From Anaplasma centrale str. Israel (GTDB lineage Bacteria; Pseudomonadota; Alphaproteobacteria; Rickettsiales; Anaplasmataceae): DNA of 64,000 bases. Positions 1-8,670 of the stretch are shown piece after piece; position 1 is the first letter of the stretch; each line of letters starts with the position of its first letter. The notes under the pieces are model-generated. The model was not told the DNA's origin. It did not search any database and was given only the letters and a program-made list of their open reading frames with translations. The position numbers and the translations under genes were made by a program. The stretch is taken from the NCBI RefSeq assembly GCF_000024505.1, contig NC_013532.1:124001-188000 (forward strand), given 5' to 3'.

Positions 1-501
1 TATAAGGGTGTCCACATACCGCTGAAGTTCTTCCAGCCCTAAGTCGGCGGTTTTCATCCTATGTGCACCCTCGAAGTGGAACGGCTTGGTTACCACTCCT
101 ACAGTCAGGATTTTATTTTCCTTTGCAGCCTTCGCGATCACAGGTGCGGCGCCTGTACCTGTGCCGCCCCCCATACCCGCTGTAATGAACAGCATGTTAC
201 TATCAGCGATTTCTCCCATGATCTCGTCTATGGACTCCTCAGCGGCGCCCCTTCCAACTTCCGGCAGGGAGCCAGCGCCTAGCCCTTTTGTCAGGTTAAT
301 GCCCAGCTGAATTTTCTTTTCTGAGAGGGAACAATCAAGCGCCTGGGCATCTGTGTTGGCAACTATGAAGTTGACCCCCTGGAGGCACGACTGTATCATG
401 TTGTTCACCGCGTTGCCGCCGGCACCTCCAACTCCCAGGACGGTGATCCTAGGCCGCACTGCAGACACGGACTGGTCAGGTAGGTAGACGTTTAACGACA
501 T
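1..501 (-). CDS. ftsZ: Cell division protein FtsZ (5' part; 3' end lies outside the window)
   Basis: Tubulin-like GTPase that polymerises into the division ring at midcell. The minus-strand frame starts at an ATG (499-501) and stays open to the window edge, giving 167 codons. It shows the N-terminal GTP-binding core: [16 protein letters not shown] near residue 21, then NTDAQAL near residue 48, and the tubulin signature [13 protein letters not shown] near residue 112, all diagnostic for FtsZ. The sequence is cut off after about residue 167, so the C-terminal GTPase-activating and interaction regions cannot be seen. It is transcribed away from the outer-membrane gene array across a 444-base divergent spacer. 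A short inverted repeat (545-560) lies about 45 bases upstream of its start. Confidence 0.97.
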   Translation of the reverse strand, partial: MSLNVYLPDQSVSAVRPRITVLGVGGAGGNAVNNMIQSCLQGVNFIVANTDAQALDCSLSEKKIQLGINLTKGLGAGSLPEVGRGAAEESIDEIMGEIADSNMLFITAGMGGGTGTGAAPVIAKAAKENKILTVGVVTKPFHFEGAHRMKTADLGLEELQRYVDTLI

Positions 502-544
502 CGGCGTACGAAACAAAGGCCAGCCTGAATGCTACTACTTTCGC

Positions 545-560
545 GGGTTTGTGTAAACCC
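545..560. promoter_or_regulatory. Perfect 6-bp inverted repeat upstream of ftsZ
   Basis: GGGTTT and AAACCC flank a 4-base loop (GTGT). The repeat lies 44 bases upstream of the ftsZ start in the divergent spacer (502-945) between ftsZ and the first outer-membrane gene. It could be an operator or a small RNA hairpin, and such a short repeat could also be chance. I saw no gene in the rest of that spacer. It contains an AT-rich stretch at about 600-640 that could carry promoter elements. Confidence 0.25.
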
Positions 561-945
561 TTAAAGTTGGCCTGCAATCGGGCGCAGATTCTTCCGAAAC
601 GTTTTTTAAAGCTTTTTAGATGGAGTGGTTACATTCTTAAAACGTGCCACAGGGCTCCACGATTGTCGTAGCTTTATGTGGTGATATCACTCACCTGGGG
701 GTAGTGGTTTTACTGGTCACAAAGCCAGGTTTTGTTGTGCAATGACGTGCTATGCCAATCAATATGCAGGCGACCTTGATTTGTTTTCTAAATGGTTAAA
801 GCAGGAACGAGACGACCAAGCCCTGATGTAGTTGCAGTTGCAGTGTTCTATGTATAGTTGTAGTACCCGGGCGCGTACTCTGTGTCCGGTTCGCCTCTCG
901 GTTTGTGCGGGGCCGGCTCTGTTGGTGGTAAGAGAGGGTAGAGGG

Positions 946-1881
946 ATGGCTTTGCAGTGGAGATTCGCTGTTGCGACCTTGGCGATGTGCTGTTGGTGGT
1001 TATTGAGTGCAGAAATGTGCTCTGCCGCGAGTTTTTATGCCTCTGCGGGGTACCGACCCGCGCTTCAGAACATTGGTAGATTTGCAATGTCGATGGACGG
1101 GCACGTGGCTGATGTTTTTGTGCCGGGCTTAAAGATGTGCTGTGGCCCCCTGGCTGCACGTGACGTTGATGGCCGCGTGATGGAACAAATGCAGTCAGCC
1201 GGAGCTGCTTCGGCAACATATTCCTCTGACTACATGGGTGTATTTGGTGCGCTGGGTGTTGTCGGAGGTGGCTTCAGGTTTGAGTTTAGGGTTGCGAGGA
1301 ACTTCTTTGATGCCATACGCACCGGAGGCGATGTTTTCACTGACCACAGGGATGTGCTGCTAGTCCAAGAAGCGCGGCCATTGGCTGATAATGCGAGGGC
1401 CACAAACGTTTTGGGTGCCGACCAACAGCCGCCTGCTGTAGCGGCACCTGTCACCAACAGGCTGGTGGCAATCCGTAACCGAGGTATTGGCAGTACTGCC
1501 GTTATGATAAATGCGTGTTATGATGCTGATAGGCAATTCGTAGGGGCTCCGTTGGTGCCGCACTTTTGTGCAGGCTCAGGAATAGAAGCCGTACATTTGT
1601 TTGGCATGACCAGGGCCGGTTTCTCTGTAGAGGCGGGCGCAGGGTTGCACTACCAGTTGTCTGAGTCTGTGCAGTTGGTTACCAGCGCGTTTGTGCACAA
1701 GGTTCTATACAGCACCTTCAATAGCGTGCCCGTTGTGTACCAATGGCGCGCTCCCGGCGCTCACACTACGTCCAACGACGGTAGCAAAAGCGGCTCCTCC
1801 CGTCGAGGCGTAGACCTAAAGGTCTCTAGTATGGGTATAAGCTACTTGGGGGCGGAAGTCGGGCTCAGGTGGCTCTTCTAG
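946..1881 (+). CDS. Msp2-superfamily outer-membrane protein (first of three in tandem)
   Basis: Predicted surface-exposed beta-barrel protein of 311 residues. The ATG at 946 is preceded by a strong purine-rich site (gagggtagaggg), so I prefer it to upstream in-frame starts. The first 25-30 residues form a signal peptide (hydrophobic core LATLAMCCWWLLSAEM). Family marks are SSDYMGVFGALGV followed by an FxFE-like strand, a second conserved block (STAVMINACYDA), a glycine-rich barrel strand (AGAGLHYQLSESVQL), and a C-terminal strand ending GAEVGLRWLF with terminal Phe. That end fits the outer-membrane insertion signal. Adjacent paralogs lie at 2090 and 3140. It probably corresponds to one of the numbered Anaplasma omp genes (omp12-14 group), but I cannot assign a number. 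Confidence 0.85.
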   Translation: MALQWRFAVATLAMCCWWLLSAEMCSAASFYASAGYRPALQNIGRFAMSMDGHVADVFVPGLKMCCGPLAARDVDGRVMEQMQSAGAASATYSSDYMGVFGALGVVGGGFRFEFRVARNFFDAIRTGGDVFTDHRDVLLVQEARPLADNARATNVLGADQQPPAVAAPVTNRLVAIRNRGIGSTAVMINACYDADRQFVGAPLVPHFCAGSGIEAVHLFGMTRAGFSVEAGAGLHYQLSESVQLVTSAFVHKVLYSTFNSVPVVYQWRAPGAHTTSNDGSKSGSSRRGVDLKVSSMGISYLGAEVGLRWLF

Positions 1882-2089
1882 GTTTTATAGCCGGCTCGCC
1901 TTCTGTCATAGTTTGTGGTGTGCTAAGTTGCTGAGGTTGTTCACGTACTTCTTCCCCAGCGTTAGCTCTTGGTTAATGTTTTTGCTCTAGAAAGGCGCGC
2001 TGCAGCGCTGAGCATCGTTGCGAATTCTCTGAGAGATTTCGGTATCGTGCGGGGAGTGCCGCTTCCGGCTAATTTTTAGGGGCATAATT

Positions 2090-2944
2090 ATGGGATCGAT
2101 AACGAGGGCAACGAAAAAGGGTGGGGTTGTCGTTAGAGTATGGGTATTCATCGCGATTCTACTTTTTCCTTTACAAGCCCTTTCTGCAAGCGATGGCTTG
2201 TTGCGGAAATCCAAACATAGGCGAACGTACTTCGTTGGTGCGTACAAAAGCAGTTTTCCTGACCTTGGTAATTTGGGGGTAAACGAAGCGCAACTTTTTG
2301 TACCAGGGGTGACAACAGCCGCGCGAATGAGTATGAATGGTAGTGTGACTGCGGATATAAACAATCACAAAGCTTTTGGAATGTATAGACCACCTTTTTA
2401 CAGTAGCGATTATCTGGAGTTCGCTGGGAGCGTAGGCTACAGCACTGGTCCCGTGAGACTAGAGTTGGAGCGGTTTAGCAGCGTATTCGAGACGAAAGGT
2501 GGAGTTGGTTCGGTAAACAAAGATGATGCATGCAACATTGCTCTGGTTAGGACACGGACAATAATGCCAGGAAACTACGTGGTTGTGGAAAACAAGAGAA
2601 TTGGCATATCCTCCATAGCTCTCAACTTGTGTTATGAGCGAGCACAAATCGGTGCAGCACTTGGGTATGTGTGTGTTGGAGTAAGCGGGAATAAACTAAA
2701 CCTACTGAATACCAGCAACGTTACCCATGGATATCAAGGCAAGCTTGGTATAGGCATTCCAGTTGCGCAAGATATGACGCTATTTGCTGGTACGTACTAC
2801 CACATGCTTCACGGGGACCGCTTTGGCCCTATAGCACTTGTGGTTCCTGGAGGATTTAATATTACGCCTAAACCTGCGGCTGCTGAAGCCGATATGCGCA
2901 TTGCTCACTTTGGGGGAGAGTTTGGGGTTAGGTATGCATTTTAG
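2090..2944 (+). CDS. Msp2-superfamily outer-membrane protein (second in tandem)
   Basis: A 284-residue paralog of the proteins on either side. The ATG at 2090 follows a good ribosome site (aggggc, 7 bases away). The N-terminus is basic and then hydrophobic (VWVFIAILLFPLQALSA), a signal peptide after an unusually long basic leader. The mature part shows family order: GAYKSSFPDLGN near the start, YSSDYLEFAGSVGYSTGPVRLELE in the middle (only the first residues are the family motif), SSIALNLCYE, a strand like GYQGKLGIGIPVAQD, and a last strand GEFGVRYAF with terminal Phe. It is separated from its neighbours by about 200-base spacers without genes. Expected location is the outer membrane. Specific function is unknown; family members serve as adhesins, porins or immunodominant antigens. 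Confidence 0.85.
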   Translation: MGSITRATKKGGVVVRVWVFIAILLFPLQALSASDGLLRKSKHRRTYFVGAYKSSFPDLGNLGVNEAQLFVPGVTTAARMSMNGSVTADINNHKAFGMYRPPFYSSDYLEFAGSVGYSTGPVRLELERFSSVFETKGGVGSVNKDDACNIALVRTRTIMPGNYVVVENKRIGISSIALNLCYERAQIGAALGYVCVGVSGNKLNLLNTSNVTHGYQGKLGIGIPVAQDMTLFAGTYYHMLHGDRFGPIALVVPGGFNITPKPAAAEADMRIAHFGGEFGVRYAF

Positions 2945-3088
2945 CCCCACTGCACTCTGCCTGCATGGGTCGAGCTCCTCACACCCTACCGTGTGCCGGT
3001 TGCTAAGGTCGCGAGTTATTAGCGCGTGACTTTTCGAATGCACTTGACGCGCGTATACTACGGGAGTAAATACTTGGTTGTGCGATAG

Positions 3089-3107
3089 GCCCGCCGTGAT
3101 GGCGGGC
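3089..3107. promoter_or_regulatory. GC-rich hairpin in the spacer before the third outer-membrane gene
   Basis: A perfect 7-bp stem (GCCCGCC / GGCGGGC) with loop GTGAT, 32 bases upstream of the ATG at 3140. No T-run follows it, so it is not a canonical intrinsic terminator. Its place in the spacer between two outer-membrane genes suggests a partial terminator, attenuator or mRNA-stability element. Confidence 0.35.
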
Positions 3108-3139
3108 TGCTGCGCGTGGCTTTGTGTTGAGGGTTTCAG

Positions 3140-4120
3140 ATGAGCTTTTTAAGGTTTCTTGCCGCCTCTTTTGTTTGTGTCTTCGTAGCCTACGCGTCGT
3201 CCGCTATTGCCCTGTCTCCAGGTAGTGCGGGTGGGCTGTATATTGGGGGTGTGTATAAGCCTGCCTCCCCCGTTTTCGGTGACCTGGTGTTCAAGGGTGT
3301 CTTCAACACTTCCTTTAAAACCACGCCTCTGGATGCACTGCCTGTGTCGGCAGAGCATAAGAACGAGTGGCGCGTGCGCCTTACGGATGAGGTGGAAATT
3401 CCGGTGAGCGCGTTCAATTCCTCGCCAGTGCTGGCCAGAGGCTCTGACTACCATAGCAGTGTGTGTGGTGTTGCTGCGGTTCTGGGATATCATATGGACG
3501 GAATCAGGGCTGAGTTGGAATTTGCTAGGCAGCGCTTTGACATAGGGCGAGGCCGCGTGTTGGAGCGTGATAGAAATACGGTGGGGAATCTGTATGCTGC
3601 TTCCGAGGGTTATCGGTACTCCGCTGTGCACATAAGGCTTGCGGGTGCGGATGATAAGACGGTGAGTGCCGCGGCAACAAGCGGGAAGCAACCGCCCTCT
3701 GATGATGCTGTAATTATCGTGAAGAATGAAGGGGTGCGGCTCTCCTCAGCTCTGGCTAGTTTGTGTAGAGATTTTAAGACCAACATAGGTGAGGGGGTCA
3801 CTCCGTATGTGTGCGCTGGGTTTGGCTTGGAGAAGGTGAGCATGTTTGGTGCTGACGCCACCAGAGTTTCTTATCAAGCAAAGGTTGGTGCGAGTTATGA
3901 GTTGGGCGACAAAATACGTGGGTTTGCAGGCCTGTATTACCGCACGCTTTCGGGTAATGGGGAGGTTATTCTTCCGCAAAGCGGATACGAGGCTGTGAAA
4001 ATTGACGGTTTGTATGGTGCAAATAACAAAACTCGGGCCCGGTTGTTGCCTGTGAACTTGCCCCTGGGTATGAGCGTGGCTTACTTCGGATTGGAGGCTG
4101 GGCTGAGGCTGTATTTCTAG
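3140..4120 (+). CDS. Msp2-superfamily outer-membrane protein (third in tandem)
   Basis: A 326-residue paralog. The ATG at 3140 has an AG-rich ribosome site (gagggtttcag). The signal peptide is clear (FLAASFVCVFVAYASSAIA). The body shows the family blocks: GGLYIGGVYKPASPVFGDL near the mature N-terminus, SDYHSSVCGVAAVLGYHMDG in the centre, VRLSSALASLCRDF, a Cys-containing strand PYVCAGFGLEKVSMFG, VSYQAKVGASYELG, and the C-terminal strand GLEAGLRLYF. A longer central insertion (about residues 150-190) separates it from the second paralog and is probably a surface loop. It is followed 111 bases later by ubiD on the same strand. Confidence 0.85.
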   Translation: MSFLRFLAASFVCVFVAYASSAIALSPGSAGGLYIGGVYKPASPVFGDLVFKGVFNTSFKTTPLDALPVSAEHKNEWRVRLTDEVEIPVSAFNSSPVLARGSDYHSSVCGVAAVLGYHMDGIRAELEFARQRFDIGRGRVLERDRNTVGNLYAASEGYRYSAVHIRLAGADDKTVSAAATSGKQPPSDDAVIIVKNEGVRLSSALASLCRDFKTNIGEGVTPYVCAGFGLEKVSMFGADATRVSYQAKVGASYELGDKIRGFAGLYYRTLSGNGEVILPQSGYEAVKIDGLYGANNKTRARLLPVNLPLGMSVAYFGLEAGLRLYF

Positions 4121-4231
4121 GCCTGGCGCAGAAAGTTTCGTGGGTAGCGTCAGGGCGTCTTGGTCGCAGTTTTGGTTGGTGTTTTGCTGTGCGTGTGGTA
4201 GCCTTGCCCGGGTGCGCTTTCTCGGGTTGCC

Positions 4232-5743
4232 ATGTCGTTTGCGAATCTTAGTGAGTTCGTGCACTGCCTGGAAAGCAGGGGGCGTCTCGTCCGCGTGCGG
4301 GGGGAAGTATCCACAGTTTTTGAAATTACAGAAATTCACAGAAGGTTGGTAGCGGCGCGCGGCCCCTCTGTGCTTTTTGAGAATGTGGTTACAGAGCATG
4401 GGCCCTGCGGCATACCGGTTCTAATCAACCTGTTTGGCACTCTTGAAAGAGTTGCTCTTGGCCTAGGAGTTGACGCGCCTGACGGTTTGCGGCGTATTGG
4501 AGAACTGTTGGCCTTTCTGAGATCTCCCACTCCCCCAGAGTCCTTTAAGGATTTGCTTACCATGGTTCCTATGCTGCGTAACGTCGTTGCGGCACGTACT
4601 CGGGTCGTAAAGAAAGCGCCGTGTCATGAAGTGATTATGGTTGGCGACGATGTGGATCTACATAAGCTTCCCATACAAACATGTTGGCCTGGAGAGCCAG
4701 CTCCCCTCATAACATGGCCCCTGGTCGTGACACGCGGGCCATCCTTGTCTCGTGAAGACAATTTCAATCTCGGTGTGTATCGCATGCAGGTTGTCGGCAA
4801 AAATTCCACAATCATGCGATGGCTTAGGCACCGGGGAGGGGCACAACAGTACTGCAGGTGGGTAAAAGAAGGCAGGGGAGATTTCCCCGTGGCTGTCGTC
4901 ATAGGATCCGACCCTGCAACCCTGATTTCTGCAGTTGCGCCCATTCCCGATACCATCTCTGAGTACCAATTTGCCGGTATTTTGCGTAAGCATCCTACAG
5001 AACTTGTTGAGTGCGTAACGGTGCCCCTAAAAGTTCCCGCAAATGCAGAGATAGTGTTGGAGGGGAAAGTGAGCGCTGACGAGTTGCTTGAGGAGGGGCC
5101 ATATGGTGATCACACAGGGTATTATAACAGCGTAGAAAAGTTTCCAAAATTCACAGTGCAAGCCGTAACCATGCGCTCTTCACCGCTCTATATGAGCACT
5201 TTTACTGGAAGGCCTCCAGATGAGTGTTCTGTGCTCGGGGAAGTATTGACAGAGCTACTGATTCCCATGCTAAGGTTACAGTATCCGGAAATCACGGATT
5301 TTTGGCTGCCTCCAGAGGGATGCTCATACCGTGTGGCCGTAGTTTCCATAAAAAAAGCATACCCCGGGCATGCGCGTAGGATAATAATGGGGGTCCTGTC
5401 CTACCTCAGGCAGTTTTTGTATGTCAAATTTGTAATAGTTGTTGATGAAGACATATGCGTGCGGGACTGGAAGGACATAATATGGGCGTTGTCTACCAGA
5501 ATGGACCCTGCGCGTGACACCATGGTCATTGAACGGTCCCCCATTGACTACCTGGACTTTGCATCGCCCGAGGAAGGGTTGGGCAGTAAGGTGGGGTTTG
5601 ATGCGACAAACAAGATGTATCCCGAAACCACCAGGTTGTGGGGTGTTCCTCTGAAAATGAGTGAGGACATTACCGAAAGGGTGACGTCACGATGGGCCGA
5701 GTACGGATTCGGAGATATATCAAACATGCCCAAATCTTCCTGA
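4232..5743 (+). CDS. ubiD: UbiD-family decarboxylase (ubiquinone biosynthesis)
   Basis: 503 residues, the usual length of UbiD. The family decarboxylates 3-polyprenyl-4-hydroxybenzoate in ubiquinone synthesis using a prenylated flavin made by UbiX. Visible marks are the N-terminal FVHCLESRGRLVRVRGEV, NLGVYRMQV with the following RHRGGAQQY region near residues 180-205, EGPYGDHTGYYN near residue 290, and the active-site segment STFTGRPPDECSVLGE near residue 325. The ATG at 4232 lies in the typical UbiD start context. Its 3' end overlaps the convergent Msp3-like frame by 24 bases, so the accessory block abuts ubiD directly. Ubiquinone fits the aerobic respiration of Anaplasma. Confidence 0.95.
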   Translation: MSFANLSEFVHCLESRGRLVRVRGEVSTVFEITEIHRRLVAARGPSVLFENVVTEHGPCGIPVLINLFGTLERVALGLGVDAPDGLRRIGELLAFLRSPTPPESFKDLLTMVPMLRNVVAARTRVVKKAPCHEVIMVGDDVDLHKLPIQTCWPGEPAPLITWPLVVTRGPSLSREDNFNLGVYRMQVVGKNSTIMRWLRHRGGAQQYCRWVKEGRGDFPVAVVIGSDPATLISAVAPIPDTISEYQFAGILRKHPTELVECVTVPLKVPANAEIVLEGKVSADELLEEGPYGDHTGYYNSVEKFPKFTVQAVTMRSSPLYMSTFTGRPPDECSVLGEVLTELLIPMLRLQYPEITDFWLPPEGCSYRVAVVSIKKAYPGHARRIIMGVLSYLRQFLYVKFVIVVDEDICVRDWKDIIWALSTRMDPARDTMVIERSPIDYLDFASPEEGLGSKVGFDATNKMYPETTRLWGVPLKMSEDITERVTSRWAEYGFGDISNMPKSS

Positions 5744-7140
5744 TCCGCTGTTCTTTGCGCCAAGCTTGGTTGCGAAGGAGTCGCTGTCTACTCTAACCTT
5801 CCTTAACCTCGGCCAGTTCTCGCAACCCCTATTCTTTGTAATCTCCATAGCACCAGTCAATGCAGCCTTCATCACTGTAGCTACTCCACGTTTCTCAGCA
5901 ATCTCTGTAAGTTCTTCTAGTGCTTTGATCTTGGCTAGTGTCTTCTCTAGCTTCACTAACTCCTTACCCTTCAATATGTCTCCCAGTGCTTCCTTTCCTG
6001 TAACTACTCTCTCTCCAAATCCTACCAGCCATCCCAGCATCCCCACGCTTCGCTCTACTAGGCTCTTCTCCTTAATCTTCTTCTCTGTCATCTCCTTGAG
6101 CTGTTTTAGCGTAACCTTCACATCAGCTAATGCCTGAGACCTCTCCCCAGACGCTAACCTTCCTAGTATCCCCAACTTCTCGGCTAGTCCACCTTCCTCG
6201 CCCAGTCTTCTGGCCTCCAACCTTCCCACCATATCTACACTTAATGCCTTGATCTTCTCAGTCAGTTGCAATCCCCCTTGCACATCTAATTCCCCAGCTT
6301 TCTGCCTCTCAGCCAATCTCTTAACTTCCTTAACCTCAGCTAATTCCCTCAATCTCTCTTCCAATCCCAATTCCTTCAGTTTCTTTATTACAGCTAGTTC
6401 TTCTAGCTTTTCTCCCAGTGCCTTGAGCTTATCCTTGTGCTTTCCCAACCTCTTGAGTAACCAGTGCGTCTCTAGCTCTCCCAGATTCTTCTCTGTAAGT
6501 CCCTCAATCTTCTTGCCCAGCAGCCCAGTGACTCCCTCAATCTTCTTGCCCAGCCCAGTTACTCCCTCTGCTGCTGCCTTCTTTGCCGCCTTAACCTCCT
6601 GTATCTTCTTAGCTTCTAGCAGATCTAGGTCTCCTGGCTCCTTGATTTTCTCTATCTCCAGAATGAACGCTGCCTCCTTCGCCTTCTTCACCTCAGTCTG
6701 CAGTTTCGTCTCCATCTCCCCTATGCTGTCCTTCACCTTCTGGATCTCCTCAGCCTGCAGCTTCTCAAGTTCTTCTAACCACTTAAGTTCTCCAAGTTCA
6801 GCTAGTTTACTTACTTGCTTTTCTAATTCATGTTGTAACTTCACTAACTCATCAGCTCTACTTAGTTCTTGAATAACTAGTCCCTCATCAACTCCTACCA
6901 TCTCTCCCATCAGGAATGTATCACCATCAGCACTAGGTACTGCACTACCAAGTACTGCACTACTAAATACAGCCCTTACAGGACTAGCTGTTCCTGCTCC
7001 TATACTATCTACTACTTCCTTCCTAAACCTCTTCACATCCCCCATAGACATCCTACCCAATGCACTGGATAGTAACTGACCCCTCACTGTATCTAATGTT
7101 AGATCTCTACCTAGAAGGGGACTAGGTGGTAATGTAGGTG
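5720..7140 (-). pseudogene. Msp3-like coiled-coil reading frame, probably a pseudogene cassette
   Basis: An open minus-strand frame (455 codons from a GTG at 7087, continuing open beyond it without a good start). The first part, LLGRDLTLDTVRGQLLSSAL then GRMSMGDVKRF, aligns with the Msp2 core LLGKELAYDTARGQV...GKMTK, so it belongs to the Msp2/Msp3 superfamily. From about residue 75 it becomes a Lys/Glu/Leu-rich coiled coil of about 300 residues. This includes a short internal duplication (GVTGLGKKIE then GVTGLLGKKIE). No signal peptide, ribosome site or C-terminal barrel strand is visible. It lies head to head with the Msp2 pseudogene at 7141 with no promoter space. An appendage-associated-protein-like gene is an alternative reading. 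Msp3 pseudogene is my best inference. Confidence 0.6.
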
Positions 7141-7682
7141 TGTTGGCAATGCAACACCAGGAAGTAGGGTATGAGAGGTTTGTTATTAAGGGAGGTAAGA
7201 AGTCTAATGAGGATACAGCTTCAGTATTCTTATTAGGAAAGGAGTTAGCATATGATACAGCTAGAGGTCAGGTAGAGCGTCTTACTACTCATTTAGGTAA
7301 GATAACTAAGAATGATGCCAAGAAGTGGGGTCAGGCAGTAGAGGCTAATGGTGGTGATAAGGTGAGTAAGCAGGTGTGTGGCAATGGTACCACCAATGGT
7401 ACCAACTGTGGTAAGAACACTGACGGCGCTAACAATGGCAACAAGATTAGTGCGGTGTTTACTGAGGGTACAGACACACTACTCTCCGAGAGTAACAAGA
7501 CCGACAACGCTACCATCAGTGTGTCAGGGATGGCGAACAACATCAATAACCTGGATAAGGAGGGAAAGGCTGTTGCATATCAATCACCTAATGAGGCACC
7601 ACTATTCCTACCACATGTGTTACTAGTGCAACTGCCCCGACTCTCTGGTACGTTGATGGTGGTGATGCCACAGTGGGATTAG
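7141..7682 (+). pseudogene. msp2: Msp2 pseudogene (donor cassette for antigenic variation)
   Basis: The plus strand encodes the conserved and hypervariable core of Msp2: EVGYERFVIKGGKKSNEDTA, then SVFLLGKELAYDTARGQVER, the hypervariable stretch (KQVCGNGTTNGTNCGKNTDG), ISAVFTEGTDTLLS, and the 3' block MANNINNLDKEGKAV, where homology stops near 7575. The signal peptide and N-terminal barrel are absent upstream, and the conserved C-terminal barrel is missing downstream. It cannot encode a functional porin on its own. This layout matches the functional pseudogenes that Anaplasma recombines into the single msp2 expression site by gene conversion. Its 5' edge touches the divergent Msp3-like frame. 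Confidence 0.85.
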
Positions 7683-7756
7683 AATCCGAGTCTGATGCCC
7701 ACCTCCACACCTGTGTGCAAACCCTGACCTTCTCTTTTGTTTTCCTCATTGAACTT
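7679..7756 (-). pseudogene. Inverted 3' end of an Msp2/Msp3-type gene
   Basis: On the minus strand, 25 codons plus a TAA read KFNEENKREGQGLHTGVEVG followed by IRLGF. This is the C-terminal barrel strand of the Msp2/Msp3 family, with the usual GVEVGxRxxF ending. The frame is closed by a stop immediately upstream, so only the tail survives. It is antisense to, and just downstream of, the Msp2 pseudogene, so the two are tail to tail. That order matches the msp2/msp3 pseudogene complexes known in A. marginale, but here the msp3 body has been lost or moved. Confidence 0.65.
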
Positions 7757-7966
7757 ACATCATCGTCCATACAATGGGCAGGTGTGTGTTCCAGAGGTTA
7801 AGTACGAATAAGAGACGAGACCTTGGAGTGAGTGCAGGGAACTGTGGATGCGGCAAGCATGTAGGTAGTAGCACGAGGTAGAGGACCCCCAGAGTTGGGT
7901 GCGCTCAGTTGGTGGTGCAGATAGTCCCAATTGGGAAGACCTAGGTATTGAGTCCCGGATACAGGT

Positions 7967-8304
7967 GAGTCTTCACATGGAGTATCCTCCATGGTGTACC
8001 TGCTGGGGCTGTTGGTGATACTGCTGAAGCTGATGATACAGCGACTAAGGTTATATGTAATGTTATAGGGTTTGTACAGAAGCTTGGACTACCAATCATG
8101 ACAGGAGTGATATTAGGTTCCAGCATCATGGCTATATTCGGTAAACTAGCATGGCCTGCAATTGTAATGTTAGTTGTATTCACAGCTATATTCTTTGGTG
8201 CCGGTAAGCTAATGGCTAAGTTTGCTGCTGGTCTGAATAGTGACGGTGTGAATGCACAGAGCTTCAAGTGTGAGGATGGTGGACGGGCCTCATTGGGTAG
8301 TTAG
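7967..8304 (+). pseudogene. virB2: VirB2-like pilin, start and signal peptide truncated
   Basis: Reads VFTWSILHGVPAGA (signal-peptide end), then KVICNVIGFVQKLGLPIMTG, VILGSSIMAIFGKLAWPA and a second membrane segment LVVFTAIFFGAGKLMAK, ending with a stop at 8302-8304. This is the type IV secretion pilin VirB2 as found in multiple copies in Anaplasma. An in-frame TGA lies immediately before VFTWS, and the Met and first 11 residues are missing. The same leader appears intact at 8671 (exact 44-base match). Without a start it should be silent. Unlike a typical Anaplasma VirB2, it has an added Cys-containing tail (AQSFKCEDGG). It is useful mainly as a recombination donor or relic. Confidence 0.75.
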
Positions 8305-8520
8305 GTGTGGATGAGAACTTTGACTGTGCCAAGAAAGCTGGTAGTGCGAGTAAGAAGTAGGAGGATCTGGGTAGTGACACAGGTGTAGGTGATGGCAAGA
8401 GCTTCAACTGTGTAGATGGAGGTTGGGTAGTTAGGTGTGCTGGGCTGGGTGGTACGAGTTAGGAATGGCCTGGGTGCAGTTGGTGGGTGTACCAAGTTGT
8501 GGGGAAGATTGAGTATTAGA

Positions 8521-8643
8521 CCAAGATACATAGTAACAGCCATGATTACATTTATATGGTTATTCATCACTGCAGGTTCTGCTGAGGCTAGAGTCAGTGA
8601 TATGGGTGTGAATGAGTTTGAGTGTGAGAGTAGTCAGAGCTGA
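8521..8643 (+). pseudogene. VirB2-like remnant: second membrane segment and tail
   Basis: The frame reads YIVTAMITFIWLFITAGSAE then ARVSDMGVNEFECESSQS and a stop. It matches the layout of the VirB2 copy at 7967: a hydrophobic segment, a short linker, then a [GV]xNxxxFxC tail. The upstream sequence (8305-8520) contains two further degraded copies of that tail motif (FDC at about 8315, SFNCVDGG at about 8400) with stops in all frames. I infer that several tandem pilin genes collapsed here. The match is short, so assignment to VirB2 is tentative. Confidence 0.45.
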
Positions 8644-8670
8644 TTTAGAAGTTTTAAGGGAGTGGTGGTG

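Noticed and set aside
6249-6872. 207-codon plus-strand frame rich in Ser and Phe
   Set aside because: It is the antisense shadow of the Lys/Glu-rich coiled coil on the minus strand. Its Ser/Phe/Pro bias is what the reverse of that repeat would give.
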